43,674 nt of DNA from an uncultured Collinsella sp. (GTDB lineage: Bacteria; Actinomycetota; Coriobacteriia; Coriobacteriales; Coriobacteriaceae), in assembly GCA_900544135.1 (NCBI GenBank), contig UQTU01000020.1:1-43674 (forward strand). Reading direction: 5' to 3'. The notes under the pieces are model-generated. The model was not told the DNA's origin. It worked only from the letters and a program-made list of their open reading frames with translations, and ran no database searches. Position 1 is the first letter of the stretch. The number at the start of each line of letters is the position of its first letter. This document shows positions 16,356 through 23,558 of the stretch, piece by piece. A program made the position numbers and the translations under genes.

Positions 16356-17294
16356 TTACTTTGCACTGGTGAGAACACCGGTGGTGTCGAAGGCCGGGGT
16401 GAAGCTCTCGTCTACCGCGCCGCCCTCTTGCCAGAACATCGTCGTAAAGCCCAGGTCGTCGGCATGGTCGAGCACCCGCTCGTACTCCTCGCGCATCACG
16501 GCGCGCGCCAGATCGCCACCCTGCTCGCGCATGAGGGCATTGGGCGTGTATTGGTTCATGACCGAGATCGGCACGTCGCCCACCGTCTGCCACACTAGGT
16601 CCAGTACGCGACACGAATCGTCCGCATGCCCCGGAAGCACCAGGTGGCGCACGATGATGCCGCGCTTCATGAGCCCGCCCTCATCCACCAACTCTCCCCC
16701 GCGGCGCTCGATCTCGCGCGCCATCTGGGCCAGACCCGACACGGCCACGCGCGGGTAGTCCTTAATATGGGAAAGCGACTGCGCAAGCCCGGCATCGGCA
16801 TATTTAAAGTCGGTGAGCCACACATCGACCAGGTCGCCCAGCGCCGCCACGGCACTCGCACGCTCGTAACCACTCGTGTTGTAGACGATCGGGATGACCA
16901 GCCCGCGCATCCGTGCCGCGGCAATCGCGGCAGGCAACAGGTGCGCATAGTGCGTCGCCGTCACCAAATTGATGTTGTTGGCACCCTGGTCCTGCAGTTC
17001 CAGCATAATCTCGACCAGACGCTCAGACGAAATCTCAAGGCCAAAATTGCCGGTCGAGATCTCGTGGTTCTGGCAGTAGATACATTTAAGCGAGCAACCG
17101 CTAAAGAAGATCGTGCCCGAACCGGCCTCGCCCGAGATAGGCGGCTCCTCCCACATATGAAGCGCCGCGCGGGCCACCCTGAGCGTGTCGTTAGCACCGC
17201 ATACGCCGCGCGCGCCCTCATCGCGCGCCGCACCGCAACGGCGCGGACACAAATGGCAGGCGGGCGAAAAAAGTTCGGTCAACGACGTCGGCAT
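16356..17294 (-). CDS. Radical SAM protein, pyruvate formate-lyase-activase-like (COG1313 type)
   Basis: 4Fe-4S/SAM enzyme; cytosolic. 312 residues from the ATG at 17294, which has GGAG at good spacing; the ATG at 17309 does not. The radical SAM triad is C67, C71 and C74 in FFSGCSLKCIYCQN. A cysteine-rich N-terminal stretch precedes it (ACHLCPRRCG, GVCGAND), as in the glycyl-radical-activase-like group. SAM-binding and barrel motifs continue through NLVTATHYAHLL and HLVLPGHADD. No glycyl radical enzyme is adjacent, so the target is unknown. Promoter TTGACA-17-GACGAT at 17378-17406. Confidence 0.85.
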   Translation of the reverse strand: MPTSLTELFSPACHLCPRRCGAARDEGARGVCGANDTLRVARAALHMWEEPPISGEAGSGTIFFSGCSLKCIYCQNHEISTGNFGLEISSERLVEIMLELQDQGANNINLVTATHYAHLLPAAIAAARMRGLVIPIVYNTSGYERASAVAALGDLVDVWLTDFKYADAGLAQSLSHIKDYPRVAVSGLAQMAREIERRGGELVDEGGLMKRGIIVRHLVLPGHADDSCRVLDLVWQTVGDVPISVMNQYTPNALMREQGGDLARAVMREEYERVLDHADDLGFTTMFWQEGGAVDESFTPAFDTTGVLTSAK

Positions 17295-17377
17295 AAAAAC
17301 ATGCTCCAAAACAACGATTCAGCAGCTCAAGCGCAAGAGGGCCAACCGCACAGACGGCTCGAGCCCAAGGCGCCGTA

Positions 17378-17406
17378 ATCGTCCGACACGATTTTTGTAA
17401 TGTCAA
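17378..17406 (-). promoter_or_regulatory. Candidate promoter of the radical SAM gene
   Basis: Perfect -35 TTGACA (17401-17406 on the minus strand), 17 bp, -10 GACGAT (17378-17383, weak). It overlaps the region from which the putative 6S RNA must start on the other strand. Confidence 0.5.
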
Positions 17407-17422
17407 GACTGGAATCGATAAA

Positions 17423-17590
17423 GTGCCGCTTTATGATGTAGGTATTCCGCCCCCCGCGGAGCAACTGGGTGAACCGTCGCGTTTATTTAGGGAGCCCACA
17501 CAGTCGTACCTAGTACAGGTATCCTTCGTTGTTAAGGACGCTGGAACAGTCGATGAGGGCACCCACCTGTTTTAGGTGGGTTCATTTTCG
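17423..17590 (+). ncRNA. ssrS: Probable 6S RNA
   Basis: No ORF, strong folding. A broken closing stem can form between GTGCCGCTTTATGATGTAGG...TTCC and GGAACAGTCGATGAGGGCAC (ends at 17423 and 17562). It encloses an internal region and a local hairpin (CCTTCGTTGTTAAGG). It is followed at once by a 3' hairpin CACCCACCT-GTTT-TAGGTGGGTT (17561-17582) with a short T-rich tail. Size (~165 nt), rod shape with an internal bubble and the ACCCACCT 3' hairpin resemble Gram-positive 6S RNA, which sequesters sigma-70 RNA polymerase. I place the ends from pairing, not from transcript data. Another structured RNA is possible. Confidence 0.55.
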
Positions 17591-17818
17591 TAACGTGGGG
17601 GGTGGTTTTCTTTTGCCGAAAATCACCATACAGTCCATATGGATCCCCGCCGGCATCCCGACAAGCCATCGACAACATCCCAATATCTGGTAAGCGCGTG
17701 ATTATCGCTGCGTGCAATTACATGCACCCCCCTTGGTCGAGTATTATGGTTCGGCTATGCCCTTTGCGCATGGCGTTCTTCTGACCTTTTCCTTCGACGC
17801 TTGGCGGTTTTTAGATTC

Positions 17819-19018
17819 ATGGCTTCATCCCCGAGCTACATACCGTACCTATGCGTGGCAGCGGCGGCTTTTATCACGACCTTCCTCGCGGTGCCCCTGG
17901 TCAAGCGCTTGGCAATTAAGCTCGATGCCGTCGACTATCCTTCTAAGCGCCGCATCAACACCAAGCCCATCCCGCGTTTGGGCGGAACGGCGGTGTTTTT
18001 GGGCCTGGTCGTTGCCTGCATTGTGCAAATCCTAGGCACCTGGTACCTAGGCTGGCCACCCGTCCTGGTACCGCACCCGCGCCTTCACATTAGCTATCCC
18101 ATGCTGGCGCTCTCCTTTACCGTCATCTTTGCGACCGGCGCTATCGACGACGTCTTCCAGCTCACGCCCAAGCAAAAGCTGGCCGGACAGGTCCTCGCCG
18201 CGCTTATCGCCTGCATGGGCGGCCTAAAAATCGGCGTCATCGTCAACCCGTTTGCTCCCGGCGAGATCATGCTCGGATGGCTCGCCTACCCCATTACCGT
18301 GATCTATCTGGTGGCATTCACTAACATCATTAACCTCATCGACGGCCTCGACGGCTTGGCCACGGGCATCTGCGGCATCGCGTCGTTCACCATGTTTTCG
18401 ATGGCCGTTCTCTCGGGCCGCATCGACGCCGCCGCGCTCTCCATTGCGCTCTTTGGCGCCTGTCTGGCCTTTTTGCGCTACAACTTCAACCCCGCAAGCA
18501 TCTTCTTGGGCGACTCGGGGTCGCTGCTTCTGGGCTTTGCGCTGGGCTCCATCTCGCTGCTCAACGTGAGCCGCACCGCCGCACTCACCTCGCTTATCAT
18601 TCCGCTCATCGTTGCCGGCGTGCCCATCATCGACACGTTCAGCGCCATCGTGCGCCGCAAGCGCGCCCACATTAGCATCGGACAGGCCGACAAGGGCCAC
18701 ATCCACCACCGCCTGATCCAAGAAGGCTACAACCAAAAACAGGCCGTGCTGCTCATCTATGCCTGGTGCATCATGCTTTCGGCCGGCGCCGCCGCCATCA
18801 ATCAGGTCGAGGTGCCCATGCGCGTGCTCATTTTTACCGTGCTCGCCATTGGCTCGGCTGCCTTCGCCAAGCATCTGCATCTGTTTGAGCCCGTGCTGCG
18901 CCACCATTACAACAAGCGCACGCACGAGGACGAGCTCGTCACCCCCGACGACCCCGCCTTTAAGCAGGAGGAGCAGGCAGCTGAGGAACGTAAGGAAGAG
19001 CGCCACCACAAGCTCTAG
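17819..19018 (+). CDS. Undecaprenyl-phosphate GlcNAc-1-phosphate transferase (WecA/TagO type, MraY superfamily)
   Basis: Multi-pass membrane enzyme transferring a sugar-1-phosphate from a UDP-sugar to undecaprenyl phosphate, the first step of wall teichoic acid or other wall/surface glycan synthesis. 399 residues, about 10-11 membrane helices. Motifs: D110-D111 in GAIDDVF, NLIDGLDGLATG (D175, D178), FLGDSGS (D232), and HIHHRL near 294, which separates WecA/TagO from MraY. The charged tail (EEQAAEERKEERHHKL) is cytoplasmic. Start ATG 17819 chosen; an in-frame TTG at 17801 is the alternative, and neither has a strong ribosome site. Which glycan it feeds cannot be told here. Confidence 0.88.
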   Translation: MASSPSYIPYLCVAAAAFITTFLAVPLVKRLAIKLDAVDYPSKRRINTKPIPRLGGTAVFLGLVVACIVQILGTWYLGWPPVLVPHPRLHISYPMLALSFTVIFATGAIDDVFQLTPKQKLAGQVLAALIACMGGLKIGVIVNPFAPGEIMLGWLAYPITVIYLVAFTNIINLIDGLDGLATGICGIASFTMFSMAVLSGRIDAAALSIALFGACLAFLRYNFNPASIFLGDSGSLLLGFALGSISLLNVSRTAALTSLIIPLIVAGVPIIDTFSAIVRRKRAHISIGQADKGHIHHRLIQEGYNQKQAVLLIYAWCIMLSAGAAAINQVEVPMRVLIFTVLAIGSAAFAKHLHLFEPVLRHHYNKRTHEDELVTPDDPAFKQEEQAAEERKEERHHKL

Positions 19019-19177
19019 GGCAAGCTGCCGAGGATGTGCCAAGGCACCGTTGGTCAAGCGCGGCCGCGCCGCACCCATCGCACAAGCCACCCCTCTCCCG
19101 CCCCTCGCCTCCTTACGCCCCACCCCTCTAATAAACGCGTTATCATCTTGACCCATGAACATACGTTAGGAGCAATC

Positions 19178-20227
19178 ATGCCAAACGAGAACAGCTACGA
19201 AGTCGCGCTGCAAAAGAGCAACGCCATTCGCGAGGGCCTGGCCAATACGCCCGAGAAGTTCACCATGCTCACCGGTGATCGCCCCACCGGCCGTCTGCAC
19301 CTGGGCCACTACTTCGGTACCCTCAAGGGCCGTGTTGAACTGCAGAACATGGGCGCCAAGACCAACGTGCTCATCGCCGACTACCAGGTCATCACCGACC
19401 GCGACACCACCGAGCATATCCAGGACAACGTGTACAACATGGTCATGGACTACCTTGCCTGCGGTATCGACCCCGACAAGACCATGATCTACGCGCACTC
19501 CGCCGTGCCCGCCGCAAACCAGCTCATGCTGCCGTTCCTGTCGCTGGTGTCCGAGGCCGAGCTAGCGCGCAACCCCACGGTCAAGGCCGAGATGGAGGCC
19601 TCGGGCCACGAGCTCACCGGCCTTCTGCTCACCTACCCGGTGCACCAGGCCTGCGACATCCTGTTCTGCAAGGGCAATGTGGTGCCCGTCGGTCGCGACC
19701 AGCTGCCGCACATCGAGCTCACCCGCACCATCGCACGCCGCTTTAACAACCGCTACGGCAAGGTATTCCCCGAGGTCGACGCGCTGCTGTCCGAGACCCC
19801 GCTGCTGCCCGGCCTTGACGGTCACAAGATGAGCAAGAGCTACGGCAACGCCATCAATATTTCGATGACCGCTGAGGAGACGGCTAAGCGCATCAAGAAG
19901 AGCCAGACCGACTCTGAGCGCATGATCACGTTCGATCCCGAGAACCGCCCCGGCGTGTCCGGTTTGCTTTCGACGGCCGCCATCTGCACCGGTCGCTCCG
20001 AGGTCGAAATTGCCGAGGAGATCGGCATGGGCGGCTCCGGCCAGCTCAAGAAGTACGTGACCGAGGCCGTCAACGAGTACTTCGCACCGATCCGCGAGCG
20101 TCGCCAGCGCTACGAGAACGATCTGGACTATGTGAAGGACGTCCTACACGAGGGCAACCGTCGTGCTAACGAGATCGCCGAGCAGACCCTGGCAGAGGTT
20201 CAGGATGCCATGGGCATGGTGTACTAG
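19178..20227 (+). CDS. trpS: Tryptophanyl-tRNA synthetase
   Basis: Class I synthetase charging tRNA-Trp. 349 residues from MPNENSYEVALQKS (19178) with TAGGAGC upstream. The HIGH box is LHLGH near residues 40-44 (GDRPTGRLHLGHYFGTLKG). KMSKS is exact at 217-221 (GHKMSKSYGNAI). The tryptophan pocket region ADYQVITDRD is present. The C-terminal helical anticodon-binding part ends VQDAMGMVY. The ORF continues far upstream of the chosen start, but that part has no ribosome site. It is terminated by the hairpin at 20263-20291. Confidence 0.96.
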   Translation: MPNENSYEVALQKSNAIREGLANTPEKFTMLTGDRPTGRLHLGHYFGTLKGRVELQNMGAKTNVLIADYQVITDRDTTEHIQDNVYNMVMDYLACGIDPDKTMIYAHSAVPAANQLMLPFLSLVSEAELARNPTVKAEMEASGHELTGLLLTYPVHQACDILFCKGNVVPVGRDQLPHIELTRTIARRFNNRYGKVFPEVDALLSETPLLPGLDGHKMSKSYGNAINISMTAEETAKRIKKSQTDSERMITFDPENRPGVSGLLSTAAICTGRSEVEIAEEIGMGGSGQLKKYVTEAVNEYFAPIRERRQRYENDLDYVKDVLHEGNRRANEIAEQTLAEVQDAMGMVY

Positions 20228-20262
20228 ACCGATCTGCTGGCTTGAGCTTTCGATTGCTATAG

Positions 20263-20291
20263 GGCGGGCGCTACGGCGTCCGCCTTTTTTT
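20263..20291 (+). terminator. Intrinsic terminator of trpS
   Basis: GGCGGGCGC-TACG-GCGTCCGCC (20263-20284) followed by seven T, 36 bases after the stop codon. Confidence 0.9.
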
Positions 20292-20338
20292 GGAGCCGGA
20301 CCGCTTCGGCTCCGCCCATCGCACTCCCCCGACAAACA

Positions 20339-20380
20339 GGAACAGGCCCGCCGGCAGTTAGTTGCCAGCGGGCCTGTTCC
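20339..20380. repeat. Strong palindromic hairpin in the trpS-MGMT gap
   Basis: Perfect 13-bp arms GGAACAGGCCCGC / GCGGGCCTGTTCC (20339-20351, 20368-20380), with further inner pairing GGCA/TGCC around GTTAGT. No T-run. The rest of the 394-bp gap holds a smaller hairpin (GGAGCCG...CGGCTCC, 20292-20313), an imperfect GAATCGCA/TGCGAATC repeat near 20395-20425, and no convincing gene. Confidence 0.6.
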
Positions 20381-20564
20381 CGAAGTACACCGTTGAATCG
20401 CACAGAGGGGAGGAATGCGAATCAAACTCAACAGGGCAGGCTTTTTCATCGCCTATTGCCTGCTCCGTTGCTGAAACCAATATAGTTCACCGTGGTTTAC
20501 TTTCTAGCATCAATATGCGCCGTCATAGCTTCTCCATAAGTTAGCTCCGGTAAACCTGCAACGG

Positions 20565-20605
20565 AAAACCACCACAAAGGGGACAGGCACCTTTGTGGTG
20601 GTTTT
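20565..20605. repeat. Repeat family A hairpin, copy 3
   Basis: Perfect 16-bp stem (20565-20580, 20590-20605) with the same GGACAGGCA loop as copies 1 and 2. It lies 16 bases beyond the MGMT-like stop codon. Confidence 0.95.
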
Positions 20606-20621
20606 GACCACGGCAGAGCCG

Positions 20622-20942
20622 CTAGAGTCCGGCAGGCCAGCGACAGGCGGCCAAGTCGACGTGTACATCGTCCTTAAACGCCACACCCTCCCCTAGCAAA
20701 AGCTCACGTTGAGCATCGGGACCGCCAAAAGCGAAGTCCTCGCATATGTGCCCGTCGGCAAACACCACGCGGTGACAGGGAATCTCGCCGGGGCGCGGAT
20801 TACTATGCAGGGCATACCCCACGTACCGCGCACTTCGTGGACGACCGGCAAGCAGCGCCACCTGGCCATACGTGGCGACCATCCCCTCGGGGATCTGCTC
20901 GACCACCTCGTACACCCGTTCAAAAAAGCCCTCAGACGCCAT
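20622..20942 (-). CDS. MGMT-family DNA alkyltransferase-like protein (single domain)
   Basis: Probably repairs O6-alkylguanine or flags such lesions. 106 residues, the C-terminal catalytic domain only. Start at 20942 (MASEGFFERVYEVV) with GGAAGGGAG upstream; the longer ORF would run into the repeat hairpin. Motifs: QIPEGMVATYGQVALLAGRPRSARYVG (helix-turn-helix with arginine finger) and IPCHRVV, where the reactive cysteine is kept. Because PCHRV rather than PWHRV is present, methyl transfer is plausible. The downstream VHVDLAACRWPAG tail matches the short YbaZ-like group. It is bracketed by family A hairpins at 20565-20605 and 20972-21010. Confidence 0.85.
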   Translation of the reverse strand: MASEGFFERVYEVVEQIPEGMVATYGQVALLAGRPRSARYVGYALHSNPRPGEIPCHRVVFADGHICEDFAFGGPDAQRELLLGEGVAFKDDVHVDLAACRWPAGL

Positions 20943-20971
20943 TGCTCGCTCCCTTCCACCCGGAAAAGCAT

Positions 20972-21010
20972 AAACCACCACAAAGGTGCCTGTCCCCTTT
21001 GTGGTGGTTT
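20972..21010. repeat. Repeat family A hairpin, copy 4 (inverted loop)
   Basis: Stem arms 20972-20986 and 20996-21010. The loop reads TGCCTGTCC, so this copy lies in the opposite orientation to copies 1-3. It lies 11 bases downstream of the DegV stop codon. Confidence 0.95.
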
Positions 21011-21021
21011 TGACCGGAAAG

Positions 21022-21876
21022 CTAGTTGGCGGGGCGGAAGAAGGCTACGGCTACGGCGCCGGGGCCCACGTGGGTGCCGATGGTGGCGCCAATGGTGTGG
21101 ATGGACAGCTCGCCCTCGGTGTGACCGGCCCACAGTGCCGCGCTGTCCTCGATATATTTCTTGAGCACGGCGTCCGAAAGGCCTGTATAGCCCAGCGCCA
21201 GCGGCATGGAAAAGTCGACGCCGCCCGCCTTTTCTACCTTCTGGTTGAGCAGGTTACGACCGTTCTTGGAACCGCGCGCCTTGCCCAGCTGCACGATCAG
21301 GCCGTCCTCGGCGGCCACAACGGGCTTTACGTTGAGCAACGTGCCCACAGCGCCGGCCGCAGCAGACAGGCGACCGCCGCGCACCAAGTACTCCAGCGTC
21401 TCGAGCAGACCGATAACCACCACGCGGTCACGGACTGCCTCGACGGCCGCCGCGATCTGGGCCGCACTACGGCCCTCGTCCACCAAGCGCAACGCATACT
21501 CGACCAGGACACGCTCGCCCAGGGTGACGTTATTGCTGTCCACCACGAACACGTCGCCGCCCGGCGCCTCGGCAAGTGCGGTACGGGCACTCTGATTGGT
21601 GCCCGAAAGCTTGGCGCCCACGGTAATAATCACTGCCTCGTCGCCGGCCTCACGTGCCTCGGCAATCGCCTGCGAAAACGCGTACGGGTTGACCTGGCCG
21701 GTCTTGGGCAGCTCATCGCGCTCCACGAGCATCTCGTAAAAGCGCTGGTGATCGATGTCGACGCCATCCATATACACATCGGTGCCAAAGGTGACGGACA
21801 GCGGCAAAACACGCAGAGCGGGGTGCTCCGCCGGCGACATATCGCTTGCGGAATCGGTAATAATACGAATGGACAT
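21022..21876 (-). CDS. DegV-family fatty-acid-binding protein
   Basis: Cytosolic lipid carrier related to FakB, which presents a fatty acid to the FakA kinase. 284 residues from MSIRIITDSASDM (21876, AAAGGA upstream). DegV signatures: ITDSASD at the N-terminus, VYMDGVDIDHQRFYEML, TVGAKLSGTNQSA (SGT loop that holds the carboxylate), VDSNNVTLGERVLV, and a C-terminal ATIGTHVGPGAVAVAFF. No FakA is in the window. The MarR gene lies 119 bp upstream on the same strand and may control it. Confidence 0.9.
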   Translation of the reverse strand: MSIRIITDSASDMSPAEHPALRVLPLSVTFGTDVYMDGVDIDHQRFYEMLVERDELPKTGQVNPYAFSQAIAEAREAGDEAVIITVGAKLSGTNQSARTALAEAPGGDVFVVDSNNVTLGERVLVEYALRLVDEGRSAAQIAAAVEAVRDRVVVIGLLETLEYLVRGGRLSAAAGAVGTLLNVKPVVAAEDGLIVQLGKARGSKNGRNLLNQKVEKAGGVDFSMPLALGYTGLSDAVLKKYIEDSAALWAGHTEGELSIHTIGATIGTHVGPGAVAVAFFRPAN

Positions 21877-21995
21877 AACAAATCCTTTCTTGCGCGGAGC
21901 TCGCGCGGGGAATTTTGACAGCAATGCCCCGGCACGGTATACGCGCTCAAACGGGACTATGCAGTTGTTAATGGGAAGCAAATGCCTTGGCGGCC

Positions 21996-22445
21996 TTAGA
22001 TCTCGCGCAGGGTGTCGAGAATCGTACGCAGCGACGCATACATCTGCTCGCGCTGCTCCACACCCATAGCCTTACCGGTGGTATCGAGCACCTCGCGAAT
22101 GATGCGGTCCGCCTCGCTCATGCTCTCGCCGCCCAGAGCGGTCAGGCGAACCGGAGCACGATACTTAACGGCGGCATCGCCCGAATCATCGACTTCGACG
22201 TAGCCGCCCTCCTCCAGATGCGCGAGCGTACGCGAGACGGCGGCGCGGGTCACGCCTGCCATGCGAGCCAGGTCGGCACCAGTCAGGCCGTCCTTGCTGC
22301 GCTCAAGATAGTACAGGCACATAACGTCGGAGCCCTTGAGACCCAGCCTTGCGCCCTCAGACGTCTTAATGCGCTGGATCTCCTTGTAGAGACCGCTGAT
22401 CAGTCCGACAAAGTCCTCGAAACGTGTCTCGTCGCTCTGCTGCAT
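21996..22445 (-). CDS. MarR-family transcriptional regulator
   Basis: 149 residues, a winged helix-turn-helix dimeric regulator. The recognition region is LTGADLARMAGVTRAAVSRTLAHLEEGGYVE (about residues 53-83), with the wing around DDSGDAAVKYRAPVRLT. Dimerisation helices lie at both ends. AAAGG precedes the ATG. It sits upstream of the DegV-family gene in the same direction. FabT is a MarR-family regulator of fatty-acid genes, so control of lipid supply is an attractive but unproven idea. Confidence 0.85.
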   Translation of the reverse strand: MQQSDETRFEDFVGLISGLYKEIQRIKTSEGARLGLKGSDVMCLYYLERSKDGLTGADLARMAGVTRAAVSRTLAHLEEGGYVEVDDSGDAAVKYRAPVRLTALGGESMSEADRIIREVLDTTGKAMGVEQREQMYASLRTILDTLREI

Positions 22446-22494
22446 GGGAGACGACCGCCTTTCGCTTGCATAATGCTAACGGGTAAACATCTTA

Positions 22495-22509
22495 GTCGCA
22501 TATGGCGAC
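22495..22509. promoter_or_regulatory. Candidate MarR operator
   Basis: GTCGCATATGGCGAC, inverted GTCGC/GCGAC arms around ATATG, 50 bp upstream of the MarR start. Position suits autoregulation; no promoter hexamers are clear around it. Confidence 0.35.
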
Positions 22510-22550
22510 ACTCGTACCCAAATACCCCATTTGTTAACCCATCAACATAA

Positions 22551-22589
22551 AAACCACCACAAAGGGGACAGGCACCTTTGTGGTGGTTT
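22551..22589. repeat. Repeat family A hairpin, copy 5
   Basis: Arms 22551-22565 and 22575-22589 with the GGACAGGCA loop. It lies between the MarR promoter region and the end of the B3/B4 gene. Confidence 0.95.
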
Positions 22590-22615
22590 GGGGCATCAAT
22601 AGGTTCTAGGCGCCG

Positions 22616-23335
22616 CTACAGCTCCACGCAAGGATTGTCGCGGGTCACAAGCGTCTTAATGACAACCGTCGCTCCCAGATAGCGCTCAAGCAGCTCGGCT
22701 AGGCGATCGATCGCGGCCTGGCAATCCCCCATCCGCTCGGGCTCCACGCACTCAATCGCCAGGAACGCCTCGGCCGAATCGTCGGACAGCGCCGTGCGAA
22801 CGCCGTCGCGCCAGTTCCAGCAGCGGCACACGGCGCCCGCATCATCGATGTAGGCGAGCTCGCCGGGCAGCGTCGGATCGTCCGCCTCCTCGCCAAGCGG
22901 CAAGAATGCATCGCCACCGTCGGTCACCTTCAGGCGAAGGTCTCCCTCGATCGCATGTAGGTCCTCGCCTCCGACGGGCAGCGCGTAGGTCAACGACACC
23001 GTGTTGTAGATGTCCACCGCGGGCGTAATGTGGCCCACCGGCTTGCCTTTGAGCACGCGTTTGAGCAGGTTCTCGATTGAGCAACGCGCGCCCTTTTTGG
23101 TCTTGAACAGACGATAGGCCTCGCGCCATGCCTTGACCGGTGCGTTCTCGCTGATAGTATCGCTGGTCAGATGACGCTCCGCATCGATATTGGCGCGGTC
23201 GAGCAACGCCGCAATCGCATCCACGTCCTCTTGAGGAATCTGAGCCGTGGGCTTCATGCCCTCCACGACCACAACACCGACCGCTGCCTGCGGAAACAGC
23301 TCCCAGAATGAATCCTCGGCAATAAAGCTCTTCAT
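22616..23335 (-). CDS. B3/B4 tRNA-binding domain protein
   Basis: 239-residue stand-alone relative of the B3/B4 editing domain of phenylalanyl-tRNA synthetase beta. Such proteins are suspected to hydrolyse or bind mischarged tRNA; the exact role is not established. Start 23335 (MKSFIAEDSFWELF) chosen because AAGGGAG precedes it; an upstream ATG at 23350 overlaps that site. Family-like segments: VEGMKPTAQIPQED, VKAWREAYRLFKTKKGARCSIENLLKR, PVGHITPAVDIYNTVSLTYALPVGGED, and CRCWNWRDGVRTAL. The gene has its own promoter and a long structured leader. Confidence 0.82.
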   Translation of the reverse strand: MKSFIAEDSFWELFPQAAVGVVVVEGMKPTAQIPQEDVDAIAALLDRANIDAERHLTSDTISENAPVKAWREAYRLFKTKKGARCSIENLLKRVLKGKPVGHITPAVDIYNTVSLTYALPVGGEDLHAIEGDLRLKVTDGGDAFLPLGEEADDPTLPGELAYIDDAGAVCRCWNWRDGVRTALSDDSAEAFLAIECVEPERMGDCQAAIDRLAELLERYLGATVVIKTLVTRDNPCVEL

Positions 23336-23473
23336 ACGCTCTCCCTTCATTGTGCGCGCCCGAGTGAGGGCGCCTAAACAAAAAGCGCCCTTACAACGGC
23401 CACCTTCAAAGTCCTACGGTGCCGTCACAAGAACGCTTGCGCTGTCCCCATCCGGAGAAGGGGACGATATGTC
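23336..23473 (-). promoter_or_regulatory. Structured ~138-base leader of the B3/B4 gene
   Basis: Three consecutive hairpins on the minus strand: GTCCCC...GGGGAC (23445-23464), ACGGCACC...GGTGGCCGT (centred near 23420) and AGGGCGC...GCGCCCT (23367-23391) with a T-run in its loop. The length and folding suggest post-transcriptional control. I do not recognise a known riboswitch, and the T-box consensus is absent. Confidence 0.45.
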
Positions 23474-23479
23474 AGGCGT

Positions 23480-23508
23480 ATTGTAACCCGAGTCATCCAC
23501 ACGAGCAA
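23480..23508 (-). promoter_or_regulatory. Promoter of the B3/B4 gene
   Basis: Minus strand TTGCTC (23503-23508), 17 bp, TACAAT (23480-23485). The -35 abuts repeat copy 6. Confidence 0.6.
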
Positions 23509-23543
23509 AACCACCACAAAGGTGCCCCCTTTATGATGGTTTT
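23507..23543. repeat. Repeat family A hairpin, copy 6 (degenerate)
   Basis: AAAACCACCACAAAGG, shortened loop TGCCC, then CCTTTATGATGGTTTT. The second arm carries two changes and the loop has lost bases. It lies 15 bases beyond the pckA stop codon. Confidence 0.85.
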
Positions 23544-23558
23544 GAGTCTGAGGCGACG

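Noticed and set aside
17801..17818. TTG start for the WecA/TagO-type gene
   Set aside because: No ribosome site in front, and the added six residues are not needed; ATG at 17819 preferred, though not proven.
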